Assembly (NCBI RefSeq): GCF_003194385.1
Contig: NZ_LAPT01000095.1
Location: forward strand, 1-58,595
Origin: Pokkaliibacter plantistimulans
GTDB lineage: Bacteria; Pseudomonadota; Gammaproteobacteria; Pseudomonadales; Balneatricaceae
DNA length: 58,595 nucleotides
Reading direction: 5' to 3'
This document shows, piece by piece, positions 13,292 to 22,868 of the stretch (positions are counted from its first letter, which is position 1; each line of letters opens with the position of its first letter). A program made the translations under genes and the position numbers. The notes under the pieces were generated by a model. The model was not told where the DNA came from. It ran no database searches and saw only the letters and a program-made list of their open reading frames with translations.

Positions 13292-13740
13292 TGTGCATAA
13301 GTCCTGAATTATATCTGGGGAATGCGGCCAATACTGATAAGTGGGGGGGCTTTCATTGACATTTGAGGGGCAACCCCCTCGGCAAGCTACTGACAAATGA
13401 GGGGCGCATTGCTATTTTGGCTGTTTCCTAGCTGCGACAGCGCGGTAAAACGCCAGCGCAACCGCGAGTTATCCACTATTGCTGTGGGCAACCCTGTTGG
13501 AAACCCAGCCGGATTACTGACATTTGAGGGGCAACGTTATTGATATTTGAGGGGCGCTATCATTGACATTTGAGGGGCCAACTATTGACATTTGACGGGC
13601 ACCTTATTGACATAAGAGGGGCAGGATATTTGATTTTTATTTTTCAAAATCAAATTCTTACATGGGATATCCACACCCATATAACCTTATCTTTAACCTC
13701 TTATTTAACCTTTTCTATAAACCAATATTTATTTTAACCC
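13292..13740. other. plasmid-type replication origin (oriV) with seven iterons
   Basis: Iterons of consensus TGACATTTGAGGGGC start at 13357, 13391 (TGACAAATGAGGGGC), 13518, 13541 (TGATATTTGAGGGGC), 13564, 13586 (TGACATTTGACGGGC) and 13608 (TGACATAAGAGGGGC). The last five are spaced 23, 23, 22 and 22 bp, in helical phase. DnaA-box matches: TGTGCATAA (13292-13300, reverse), TTATCCACT (13469-13477) and ATATCCACA (13667-13675). An AT-rich stretch (13631-13740) with repeated TTTAACC follows and should be the unwinding region. The order DnaA box, iterons, AT-rich DNA matches RK2 oriV. There is no convincing gene between 13188 and 13976. Confidence 0.85.
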
Positions 13741-13891
13741 GCCTGCTCAAGAAACAATCAAGCGTTATCTGTGAAGTCTACATCGTTAGAGTCTGATCAT
13801 CTGGTACCCCATAAACCTCGTCAGAAAGCCACAGAACTCAAGGCGGTGACCCTGCATGTGAAATCAGAGAGTAGCAATACCGCCCAAATTG

Positions 13892-13943
13892 TCCGAAAAG
13901 GGCAATTCCAGAGGTCGGCCTCGAAGGGTGATCAAGAGAAAAT
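13892..13943 (+). promoter_or_regulatory. activator box 5 and -10 for the xis-like pair
   Basis: The box TCCGAAAAGGGCAATTCCAG (13892-13911) is copy 5. GAAAAT (13938-13943) begins 34 nt after the core A at 13904, so the transcript should start near 13950, about 27 nt before the ATG at 13977. No strong start-hiding hairpin is seen here. Confidence 0.6.
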
Positions 13944-13976
13944 AACAGCAACTCCTGACCACCCAAGGGAAAGCTT

Positions 13977-14216
13977 ATGACCGAGAATCAACTGGTATTC
14001 GTGCTAGAACAGATCCAATCACTGGCCATTCCTGCCAAAGAAATCATGACCATTAATGACTGTGCCATCTATACGGGCCTGTCCACCTCGTACCTGTACA
14101 AGTTGACGTCCAAGAAAGAGATCCCGTTTTTCAAGCCGATGGGCAAAAGGGTCTACTTCAAACGCTCCGAAATTGACCAGTGGTTGTTGCGTAACAAGCA
14201 AGGGGAAGCCTCATGA
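13977..14216 (+). CDS. excisionase-like HTH_17 protein (first of pair)
   Basis: A 79-aa protein with a C-terminal MerR/excisionase-type winged helix: MTINDCAIYTGLSTSYLYKL (residues 23-42) then IPFFKPMGKRVYFKRSEIDQ (about residues 48-67) and a closing WLL helix. AAGGGA lies 7 nt before the ATG. It follows activator box 5, which fits a recombination directionality factor induced together with the transfer genes. In SGI1 xis sits between rep and int; here no integrase follows. Confidence 0.7.
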   Translation: MTENQLVFVLEQIQSLAIPAKEIMTINDCAIYTGLSTSYLYKLTSKKEIPFFKPMGKRVYFKRSEIDQWLLRNKQGEAS

Positions 14217-14446
14217 CACAGGTGAGCCGATTCTCTCCGCCGCCAACGGAGACTCGGGGAGAGATCCTCCGTGCTTACAATGAGTCCGAACGGCTTATTA
14301 AAGAGGCCGAGCGCGAACGAATCACCACTATCAGCAGGACGACCTGGTGGCGGCTGGAGAGGTCTGGTGAAGTCCCACGGCGTAAAAGAGTTGGGGGAAG
14401 CGCAGTATGGTTGCTGTCGGATCTATTAGCTTGGATGCAGAAGTAG
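14213..14446 (+). CDS. AlpA-like HTH protein (second of pair)
   Basis: A 77-aa basic protein coupled to the previous gene by ATGA overlap. The C-terminal part, TTISRTTWWRLERSGEVPRR then KRVGGSAVWLLSDLLAWMQK, is the AlpA pattern (SRTTxWRL, GEVPxR, VxWxxSDLxxWM). The N-terminal 35 residues are charged and helical. It could be a directionality factor or a regulator of an integrase gene; it is the last gene of the element in the window. Confidence 0.65.
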   Translation: MTQVSRFSPPPTETRGEILRAYNESERLIKEAERERITTISRTTWWRLERSGEVPRRKRVGGSAVWLLSDLLAWMQK

Positions 14447-14626
14447 CCTCCTCTCTCGGCCCTTGGATGGGATGTGCTACCCTACGTCCAAGGCTGAACT
14501 TCAAGATGACTTTGGCCAATTGGTGAGTAAAGCGGTTAGTGGTCTCGTTCTTAATGTCAAAATTCACATATAAAGCATTGATTATTAATAAGTTACTCCT
14601 GATGCTCCACAAGCAGGTACAGAATA
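14447..14626. other. right junction of the element, attachment site not pinpointed
   Basis: No gene. CCTTGGA (14461-14467) and TCCAAGG (14487-14493) form a hairpin just after the last element gene. Bases 14540-14600 are AT-rich, then ogt begins at 14627 in GC-rich chromosomal DNA. The boundary should lie here, but the matching left att repeat is outside the window, so no direct repeat can be shown. Confidence 0.4.
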
Positions 14627-15121
14627 TTGAATGAGTCGCCCCCGACGGTCACTCACGTCATCACCTCTCCCGTCGGCCCGCTGAGGCTGACGGCTACGGA
14701 GCAGGCGCTGCTGGGCGTCTATTTTTTGGGTGAGAAGGCGCAGGATGTGACGCCAGTGTGCCCCGAGCAGACGATATTGAGCTGGGCGGTACGTGAGCTG
14801 CAGGCTTATTTTGCCGGGCAGCTACGAACCTTTACGGTGCCGTTGCAACCTGTGGGGACGACTTTTCAGCTCAGCGTCTGGCAACAGCTGCAGGCCATTC
14901 CCTGGGGTGAAACGTGCAGCTATGGCGATATTGCCAGGGCACTGGGGCAGCCTGGGGCGTCGCGCGCCGTGGGTATGGCCAATAATCGCAATCCGCTGCC
15001 GATTATCATTCCCTGCCACCGCGTGATTGGCAGTGCCGGACACCTTGTAGGGTTTGGTGGAGGATTGTCGATCAAGCAGCAGTTGCTGGCCCTGGAGCAG
15101 GCGCAGTTAGGTCTGTTCTGA
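14627..15121 (+). CDS. ogt: methylated-DNA-protein-cysteine methyltransferase
   Basis: A 164-aa suicide repair enzyme that takes O6-methyl groups from guanine onto its own cysteine. The active site is PCHRV with Cys130; the DNA-binding helix (YGDIARALGQPGASRAVGMA, about residues 99-118) and the GFGGG turn (residues 142-146) are present. The only in-frame start after the upstream stop (TGA 14600-14602) is TTG at 14627, without a clear ribosome-binding site. The N-terminal domain is nearly full length, so a few residues and the native start may have been displaced by the element inserted just upstream. Confidence 0.85.
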   Translation: MNESPPTVTHVITSPVGPLRLTATEQALLGVYFLGEKAQDVTPVCPEQTILSWAVRELQAYFAGQLRTFTVPLQPVGTTFQLSVWQQLQAIPWGETCSYGDIARALGQPGASRAVGMANNRNPLPIIIPCHRVIGSAGHLVGFGGGLSIKQQLLALEQAQLGLF

Positions 15122-15566
15122 CCGTTTTTCTATCTGTGCTGTGCAGAAACCTGAACGCGCTCTTTGATGACTCAACTCAGGGAGCCCCTCCTTTTTCATG
15201 ACGTCAGGATGTGGGTGCTGGTGTAGCGCTGTGAAAAGGCCGCATCTGTTTTATTTCGGGTCGCGACCAGACAGATAAAGCCGGTTTTTAATCAGTTTCG
15301 CTGAAGTTGAACCCTGGCTTCTATTGGTTGATTCAATACATGAGAACTGCATCAGTTTTTATGCTGTGCAGCGATTATTAGCAATAATGCGAATATATAG
15401 CTGTTAAAATCCTTTATCTGTATGCAACGTGCTGGTTTGTTTTCTCGCTGAAAATAGCCGGAAAATGGCAGCCATTTCTTGTTGTTCTTTGCCAACATCC
15501 TGTTCTTCTGCTTCACTGTGCCGCCTTTTTGCTTGCCCAATAACAAATAATAAGGATGGAGTCACA
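15122..15566. other. intergenic region ogt to yjiH-like gene
   Basis: About 445 nt without a convincing gene. The open frame running from 15429 into the next gene has Cys/Ser-rich, non-protein-like sequence before 15567. An AT-rich stretch near 15330-15400 probably holds the promoter of the next gene. I see no strong terminator. Confidence 0.5.
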
Positions 15567-16946
15567 GTGGATTCTTTGCTGACCGCGCAGAATCAGGGAC
15601 TGCAACGTTCCCTGTCACGCAACGCCCTGGTGTTCTTATTGCCCTCACTGGTGGGCATTCTGTTGTTCATGGTTCCTGTCAACTATCAGGGCAGCATCAC
15701 CATCAGTGTGGCCGTTCTGGCGAAAAGCCTGCTGACGGCACTGAACGAGGTCATGCCTGAGCTGCTGACCACCGTCATAGTCGCTTCGGCGTCAGGCACC
15801 CTGCTGACCAAGGTGTTGCGTCCGCAGTGGTTGCAACGTTACGCCTTTATCTACGGCCTGCTGTCACCCAACTGGATCTGGACCCTGATTCGCCTGTGCG
15901 GTGCGGTGATCGCTCTGATGCTTTACAGCGGTCATGGCCCACAGGCGGTGCTCAGTGATAGCACCGGCCAGCTGGTATTTGGTGATCTGATGCCGGTGCT
16001 GTTTTCGGTGTTCATCTTTGCGGGCCTGCTGCTACCGCTGTTGCTGGATTTTGGTTTACTGGAGCTGGTCGGCACCCTGATGACCCGGGTCATGCGTCCG
16101 GTATTTCAGCTGCCCGGCCGCAGTGCAGTGGACTGCTTTGCGTCCTGGCTGGGCGATGGCTCGGTCGGCATTCTGTTGACCAGCAAGCAGTATGAAGGTC
16201 GCTTCTACACCGAGCGGGAAGCAGCGGTGATTGGCACGACCTTCTCGGCGGTATCCATTACCTTTGCGCTGGTCGTGCTGGCACAGGTCAAGCTGGAGCA
16301 TCTGTTCCTGCCCTTCTATGGCACGGTCTGTCTGGCGGGCATTGTGGCCGCCATCGTGGTGCCGCGCTTGCCCCCGCTCTGCTGGAAGCGCGATCACTAT
16401 ATCGACGGCAGCCCACGCAATGCCGAGGAAGAGGCGATTCCGCAGGGACACAGTGTGTGGAGTGTCGGTTACCGTCGCGCGCTGGCGCGTGCTGATCGTA
16501 TCGAGAACTTCCGCCTGCCACTGCGTGATGGCATTCACAATGCTATCGATATGCTGTTTGGCGTGTTGCCGGTTGTCATGGCGGTAGGCACGCTGGCCCT
16601 GATGGTGGCGGAGTACACGCCGGTATTTGAGTATCTGGGTAAACCCTTTGTGCCGCTGCTGGAGCTGCTGGGTGTCCCGGAAGCAGTGGCGGCGTCGAAG
16701 ACGGTGATGGTGGGATTCGCCGACATGTTTATCCCGGCCATCCTGATTGCTGCTGTGGATAACGAAATGACGCGCTTCGTCATTGCCGCCATGTCAGTGA
16801 CACAGCTGATCTATCTGTCTGAAGTGGGTGCGTTGCTGCTGGGGAGCCGTATCCCGGTCAATCTATGGGAGCTGTTTGTTATCTTTATCCTGCGCACTTT
16901 GGTGACCCTGCCGGTCATCGCTGGGGTGGCTCATCTGCTGTTCTGA
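15567..16946 (+). CDS. YjiH-family membrane protein (nucleoside-recognition/Gate domain)
   Basis: A 459-aa inner-membrane protein of the YjiH type. GTG 15567 is chosen because GGAG lies 5 nt upstream; the longer frame starting at 15429 is not protein-like there. About ten hydrophobic helices are visible. The two Gate-like halves (DGSVGILLTSKQYEGRFYTE near residues 192-211, and PEAVAASKTVMVGFADMFIP near 369-388) carry the conserved Gly/Asp turns. The substrate of this family is unknown; it is presumed to move a small metabolite. A convergent LysR gene follows. Confidence 0.75.
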   Translation: MDSLLTAQNQGLQRSLSRNALVFLLPSLVGILLFMVPVNYQGSITISVAVLAKSLLTALNEVMPELLTTVIVASASGTLLTKVLRPQWLQRYAFIYGLLSPNWIWTLIRLCGAVIALMLYSGHGPQAVLSDSTGQLVFGDLMPVLFSVFIFAGLLLPLLLDFGLLELVGTLMTRVMRPVFQLPGRSAVDCFASWLGDGSVGILLTSKQYEGRFYTEREAAVIGTTFSAVSITFALVVLAQVKLEHLFLPFYGTVCLAGIVAAIVVPRLPPLCWKRDHYIDGSPRNAEEEAIPQGHSVWSVGYRRALARADRIENFRLPLRDGIHNAIDMLFGVLPVVMAVGTLALMVAEYTPVFEYLGKPFVPLLELLGVPEAVAASKTVMVGFADMFIPAILIAAVDNEMTRFVIAAMSVTQLIYLSEVGALLLGSRIPVNLWELFVIFILRTLVTLPVIAGVAHLLF

Positions 16947-16994
16947 GTCAAAAGGCGAGGCTCATTGCAAATGGATGAGCCCGCCCTGTGAACA

Positions 16995-17927
16995 TCAGGT
17001 CAATACCGTCCAGTTGTCATAGCCCTCGACCCGGAAGTCATAGGCGTGGATGGCCTGCAGGGCCGCATCCTGAAAATCGGCCATCAGCTCGGAACGTTTG
17101 GCTGAACTGGGGTAGGCCAGGACATAGCGATAGCGAATGTCGGAAATAAAGGGCCGTACCACCACGTCGTTGGGCTGCCAGATGCGTGCAGCAAAAGGTT
17201 CTACCACAGAAATGCCCAGACCGTGCGCCACCATTGCATAGCGGGTATGCGAGGAGTGGGTCTTGATGGAGTAGCGGGTCTTGACCTTGGCCTTGTCGAG
17301 GGTGGCCTGCTCCATGTCGTAGGCACGTGGGCCGATGGGTAGCCAGCCAATCAGCGTTTCATCTTCCAGATCTTCCGGGTAGATTTTGTCTTTGCTGGCC
17401 AGTCGATGGCCGGGTGGCATGGCGCACAGCATGCCCAGATCCATCAGATGGATCTGTTCAATACCAGCGATGGGCGGAAATGCCGGACACAGGGCCAGAT
17501 CCACTTTCAAATCCTGCAGCTTGAGCAAAATTTCCGAGGTATTGCAGCTGACTACGTGGATGGTCACCTCGGGATCAGACTGCACAAATTCTTTCAGCAC
17601 CATGGGCAACAGCGATGTGGACAGTACCGGCGAGCAGGCGATGCTCATGCTTTCCGGTGCATGGTTACGGATATTGTTGGCCACCTGGCGCAGGCGCTCG
17701 AGACCCAGAAAGTTCTCTTCCACGGCCTTATAGAATCGCACCGCCGCATTGGTGGGTTCCAGTCGCCCTTTGGTGCGGGTGAACAGACGAAAGCCGAGAT
17801 CGGCTTCCAGATCGGCAATCAGGCGACTGATGGCGGGCTGGGTGACATTCATCTGGCGGGCTGCACCCACGGTGGTGCCGGTCACCATCAGGCAGCGGAA
17901 AGCTTCAACTTGTCGGAACTGGATCAT
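16995..17927 (-). CDS. LysR-family transcriptional regulator
   Basis: A 310-aa LysR regulator. The start at 17927 (MIQFRQVEAFRCLM) places the HTH at the usual position: TVGAARQMNVTQPAISRLIA (about residues 19-38). A periplasmic-binding-type effector domain occupies residues 90-300. The frame is open for 22 more codons upstream, but that part is not LysR-like. It converges on the yjiH-like gene, 48 nt apart, so it may or may not control it. No operator was identified. Confidence 0.8.
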   Translation of the reverse strand: MIQFRQVEAFRCLMVTGTTVGAARQMNVTQPAISRLIADLEADLGFRLFTRTKGRLEPTNAAVRFYKAVEENFLGLERLRQVANNIRNHAPESMSIACSPVLSTSLLPMVLKEFVQSDPEVTIHVVSCNTSEILLKLQDLKVDLALCPAFPPIAGIEQIHLMDLGMLCAMPPGHRLASKDKIYPEDLEDETLIGWLPIGPRAYDMEQATLDKAKVKTRYSIKTHSSHTRYAMVAHGLGISVVEPFAARIWQPNDVVVRPFISDIRYRYVLAYPSSAKRSELMADFQDAALQAIHAYDFRVEGYDNWTVLT

Positions 17928-18901
<974 letters not shown>

Positions 18902-19021
18902 GCAGTAGAGCTTGTTTCGGGGGCGCGGCTCACATAGAATTGCGCCTCTTGCCTGTCTGGCAGGTTTGGTTATTTTTTATACAGTTTCGTCTTATCATCG
19001 CTGAAGGGTAGACAGAAAACT

Positions 19022-19237
19022 ATGGCACGTGTGACTGTCGAAGATTGTCTGGAAAACGTAGAAAACCGCTTTGAACTGGTCATGGTTGCATCCAAGCGTG
19101 CACGCCAGCTGGCCACCGGCGGCAGAGAGCCCAAGGTAGCCTGGGAAAACGACAAGCCGACCGTGGTCGCACTGCGTGAAATTGCGCAGGGTAGTGTGAC
19201 GCGTACCACGCTGGAAGCCGAAGAGGAAGAGTTCTAA
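19022..19237 (+). CDS. rpoZ: RNA polymerase omega subunit
   Basis: A 71-aa protein beginning [20 protein letters not shown], with the conserved ASKRARQL segment and [15 protein letters not shown] helix. Omega helps assemble RNA polymerase around beta' and forms part of a ppGpp-binding site. It ends 19 nt before spoT. The 120-nt gap before it contains AT-rich promoter-like DNA (TTTTTTATACAG), suggesting an rpoZ-spoT transcript separate from gmk. Confidence 0.95.
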   Translation: MARVTVEDCLENVENRFELVMVASKRARQLATGGREPKVAWENDKPTVVALREIAQGSVTRTTLEAEEEEF

Positions 19238-19256
19238 GCAGGACCGGGGATTCTTC

Positions 19257-21401
19257 ATGTCGACCATCAATGCACTGGCTGAGCGACTAAGCGACCACCT
19301 GACCCCTGACGAAGTCAACAAGGTCAAGCGGGCGTATTTTTACGCAGAGCAGGCGCATGATGGTCAGTCCCGCAAATCGGGAGAACCCTACATCATCCAT
19401 CCTCTGGCGGTGGCCGGTATTCTGGCCAACATGGGGATGGACTCTCAAAGTCTGATGGCGGCCATGTTGCATGACGTCATTGAAGACACCGGCATTCCCA
19501 AGAATGCCTTGCGTCATCAGTTCGGCGACACGGTGTCGGAGCTGGTTGACGGGGTCAGCAAGCTCAACAAGATGGAGTTTGCCACCAAGGCCGAGGCTCA
19601 GGCCGAAAACTTCCAGAAGATGGTACTGGCGATGTCAGCGGATATCCGCGTGATCCTCGTCAAACTGTCAGACCGTCTGCATAACATGCGTACCATCGGT
19701 GCCATGTCTGCCCCCTCGCAACGTCGTATCGCCAAAGAAACACTGGATATCTACGCTCCCATTGCCGGGCGTCTGGGTATGCATCTGGTGCGTACTGAGC
19801 TGGAAGATCTGGCTTTTGCGGCCTATTACCCCATGCGTTCCCGACGTTTGTCGGCTGCCGTGGCACAGTTTCGCGAATCACGGCGGGAGCAGCTGGAAGA
19901 GGTGCAGAGTGTCATCGAGGAGCGCCTGTCGGCACAGGACGTTAATCATCGCATGACCTGGCGCCAGCGCCATCTGAACAGCATCTACAAGAAGATGCTG
20001 CACGAGCGCAAAGGCCTGAAGACGATCATGGCGACTCAGGTCATCAACGTGGTGACCGATTCGGTAGAAAACTGCTACCGCATTCTCGGCCTGCTGCATG
20101 GGCTGTACAAGCCGGTGCCGGGCACCTTTTCTGATTACATTGCTATTCCCAAGGCCAACGGCTACCAGTCTCTGCATACTACGCTGTTTACTGGCAAGGG
20201 CTTCCAGCTCGAGGTACTGATCCGTACCGAAGAAATGGAGATGGTGGCCAATCTGGGTATCGCCTGCCAGTGGGGCAGTAACAGCCAGCTGAGTGACCGT
20301 GTGCAGGGCTCGCAGCGCCGGGCGCAGCGTTGGGTGGCCGGGCTGCTGGAAATGCAGCAGCGTGCTGGCAGCTCTCTGGAGTTTATCGAGCACGTGAAGG
20401 AAGACCTGTTTCCTGATGAGGTCTATGTCTTCACCCCCAAAGGCAAAATCATGGAACTACCCCGTGGCGCAACGCCGGTGGATTTTGCCTATGCCGTACA
20501 CACCCATGTGGGTAACACCTGTGTGGGTTGCTATGTTGACGGGCATCTGGCGCCACTGAGCAGCCCGTTACAGAGTGGTCAGACCGTGGAAGTGATCACC
20601 AAGGAAAGCTCTCATCCCAACATGGCGTGGCTGAGCTTTGTTGTGACTGGCAAGGCGCGCAGCAGCATTCGTCACTTCCTGAAAACGGCCGAGCGCAGTG
20701 AATCCATTGAGCTGGGACGACGTTTGCTGACTCAGGCCGCTGCCAGTGATGGCTATACCCTGGAGCAGATCAGCGAAGGGGCGCTGAATGAGCTGTTGCA
20801 GGAAACCGAGCTGTCGGGCCTTGATGATGTGCTGGAAGAAATTGGTCTTGGTAAGCGTGTGCCTCAGGTTGTGGCTCATCGTTTGCAGCCCCGGGCGGAA
20901 GATGCTCTTGGCGTGGCTCAGCGTGGCCGCGAAGGTGCCAGCCAGTCACTGGTGATCAATGGTTCTGAAGGCATGCTGGTGAAGTTTGCCCGCTGTTGTT
21001 ATCCCCTGCCCGGCGACCCTATTCTCGGGCATTTTGCCGGTGGCAGCCTGATGGTGCATCACTCTCTGTGCAAGAACACGCTGGAGTGGCGCAAAAATCC
21101 GGAAAAGACCCTGACCTTAACCTGGGGCGAGCATATACAGCGTGAGTTCCTGGCGCCGCTGCGCATTCAGGCAGTGGCTCATCGTGAACTGTTACCCATG
21201 CTGGCCGCTGAGGCGAGTCTGGCTGATGCAGTAGTGACGCGGATGGATATGGATCGGCAGGATGATTCCGTCAGCATGGTGGAAATGCATCTGCTGGTAA
21301 AAAACCGTGTACATCTGGCGCGAGTACTCAAGCGTTTGCGTCATCTCAAACAGGTACAGCGCCTGCAACGTGTGTTGGCCAGCGTAACGGCTGCAGCCTG
21401 A
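19257..21401 (+). CDS. spoT: bifunctional (p)ppGpp synthetase/hydrolase
   Basis: A 714-aa RelA/SpoT-family enzyme. The hydrolase HD motif is intact (H48 in IIHP, H72-D73 in LHDVIEDT). The synthetase region includes KANGYQSLHTTL near residue 299. TGS (RGATPVDFAYAVHTHVGN, from about residue 400) and a C-terminal ACT domain (about 640-714) follow. An intact HD site together with the position after rpoZ makes it SpoT rather than RelA. The trmH (spoU) gene that follows spoT in E. coli is absent. Confidence 0.95.
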   Translation: MSTINALAERLSDHLTPDEVNKVKRAYFYAEQAHDGQSRKSGEPYIIHPLAVAGILANMGMDSQSLMAAMLHDVIEDTGIPKNALRHQFGDTVSELVDGVSKLNKMEFATKAEAQAENFQKMVLAMSADIRVILVKLSDRLHNMRTIGAMSAPSQRRIAKETLDIYAPIAGRLGMHLVRTELEDLAFAAYYPMRSRRLSAAVAQFRESRREQLEEVQSVIEERLSAQDVNHRMTWRQRHLNSIYKKMLHERKGLKTIMATQVINVVTDSVENCYRILGLLHGLYKPVPGTFSDYIAIPKANGYQSLHTTLFTGKGFQLEVLIRTEEMEMVANLGIACQWGSNSQLSDRVQGSQRRAQRWVAGLLEMQQRAGSSLEFIEHVKEDLFPDEVYVFTPKGKIMELPRGATPVDFAYAVHTHVGNTCVGCYVDGHLAPLSSPLQSGQTVEVITKESSHPNMAWLSFVVTGKARSSIRHFLKTAERSESIELGRRLLTQAAASDGYTLEQISEGALNELLQETELSGLDDVLEEIGLGKRVPQVVAHRLQPRAEDALGVAQRGREGASQSLVINGSEGMLVKFARCCYPLPGDPILGHFAGGSLMVHHSLCKNTLEWRKNPEKTLTLTWGEHIQREFLAPLRIQAVAHRELLPMLAAEASLADAVVTRMDMDRQDDSVSMVEMHLLVKNRVHLARVLKRLRHLKQVQRLQRVLASVTAAA

Positions 21402-21858
21402 TTCACGATCACTCTCTCGGTCGTATTCCCTGCCTTTCACTCAGGTAAGCACATAGTGCCAGCAATAGAAGCTGGCTCTTCAAGTCTTATATCGCCAAGT
21501 GTTTTGTAACTGAAGGTACAATCTGGTTGCCCAACAAGGCAGTGCCGTATTGTGAATATTGTTACTGATTGTAGTGTGGGAGGTGAGAGGAATAATAAAA
21601 AGCGGGGTAAAAGTAAGAGCAGGTCGAGGAAAGGACACTCCTTGTCTATCCTCGTACCCATCCATGTTCATCCTTGACGTCGTATCCTACGGGCCTCCTG
21701 GCCAGTTTCCGGCTTTCCTTAACGTCCCTGAACATCATCCTGATGTTTGGCATCCTGCCTTCGTCCTTGTGCTGCCTATTCTGCCATCTTTTTCAAAAAA
21801 GGGAATAGGAATTTTTCTGAATTTTAACTTTTGTAAGTTATTGCGCATTTTTGTGTGC
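21402..21858. other. intergenic region with clustered TCC-centred palindromes
   Basis: About 457 nt without a convincing gene. Bases roughly 21680-21770 contain successive short palindromes built around TCC: CGTA-TCC-TACG, GGCC-TCCT-GGCC, AGTT-TCC-GGCT (wobble), CATCA-TCC-TGATG and GGCA-TCC-TGCC. They could form a row of small hairpins between the convergent spoT and yeeZ-like genes, perhaps as terminator or protein-binding repeats. Confidence 0.45.
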
Positions 21859-22686
21859 TTATAGTAGTGATAAATACCCCTCCCGATAGTCGGGATAGTG
21901 AAAAGCATAGCCCGTTTCGATTAAACGCGTGTTACAACAACGTTTACTTCCCCCGCGAGAGCGCAATGCAGCTGTTTCCATTACACACACTTGCAGTTGC
22001 GTCGCTAACCACTGGCACACTTCATGAAGCGGCGCAGGGGTTGAGTCGGTGAGCAGGTAACAGTCGGCCAGCGCTTTTCCCTGTTTACAAACTTGCAACA
22101 TATGTACCATGGCAGCCACGGCATCATCCTGATGAATACGATTGGAATAGTAAGGTGGTTCAGCAGGATGGCAGATGCCCTGGCGTACCTGCTCCAGCAG
22201 ATGATTGCGCCCGGCCCCATAAATGCCGCTCAGGCGCAGAATGGTGGCTGGAAAGGTGCTTTGGCGGGCCATCGCCTCGGCTTCCAGCAGGATACGACCG
22301 CTGAAGCTGCCGGGATGTGTCGGGCTGTTTTCATCTACCCATTCGCCCTGATCCTGGCCGTAAACGCTGGTACTGGAAATAAAGAACAGGCGCTGAGGTG
22401 GCCGGGGCAAGGCTGCTAGTAGGTGTTGCAGTGCCTGCACATAAACAGTGCGATAGCCAGCTTCAGTCCGCTCCGTCGGCGCCAGCATGTAAAACACAAA
22501 GTCGGTAGCGGGTAATGTAGCTGTCAGCGGCTGGCTCAGATCGTGATAATGCAGGGTCACTCCCGGCAACTCACGTGGGCTGCGACAGAGGGCATGCACC
22601 TCATAGCCCTGATGGGCCAGTGTCAGTGCCAGTGGGCTGCCGAGTTTACCGCAGCCAGCGATCAGAACGGATGTAGGCATTTGCAT
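21859..22686 (-). CDS. YeeZ-like NAD-dependent epimerase/reductase family protein
   Basis: A 275-aa extended short-chain-dehydrogenase-type protein. The N-terminal Rossmann motif is GCGKLGSPLA (residues 11-20); RLFFISSTSVYGQ carries the catalytic Ser/Thr and Tyr region (YG near residue 109), but the usual YxxxK is not clear. The C-terminal segment RIHQDDAVAAMVHML is the RIHxxD pattern of this group. YeeZ-like proteins have no firmly assigned substrate. MQMPTS or MPTS may be the start; no strong ribosome-binding site is visible. Confidence 0.75.
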   Translation of the reverse strand: MQMPTSVLIAGCGKLGSPLALTLAHQGYEVHALCRSPRELPGVTLHYHDLSQPLTATLPATDFVFYMLAPTERTEAGYRTVYVQALQHLLAALPRPPQRLFFISSTSVYGQDQGEWVDENSPTHPGSFSGRILLEAEAMARQSTFPATILRLSGIYGAGRNHLLEQVRQGICHPAEPPYYSNRIHQDDAVAAMVHMLQVCKQGKALADCYLLTDSTPAPLHEVCQWLATQLQVCVMETAALRSRGGSKRCCNTRLIETGYAFHYPDYREGYLSLL

Positions 22687-22868
22687 TAACTGGATATATC
22701 CACAGCTTTTTGGTATTGGCTATAATGGCAGCCGGATCATCCGGCAACAAGGTGGATGTCGATCCTTCTCAAAGACGCTCTCGAGGCGGTGATACACATA
22801 ACCGCTCAATGACTGCCGTCTATGAGGAGTAACAGCGATAAGTTGAAGTAGCTCAGGAACAGGCCCAG

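Noticed and set aside
13357..13622. Direct repeats that could be mistaken for a CRISPR array
   Set aside because: Repeat unit is 15 bp with 7-8 bp spacers in helical phase, matches RK2 iterons and sits beside a TrfA-like gene with DnaA boxes.
13771..13980. 69-codon frame starting at GTG before the xis-like gene
   Set aside because: It spans activator box 5 and its -10, has no ribosome-binding site and a low-complexity product, so I read it as non-coding.
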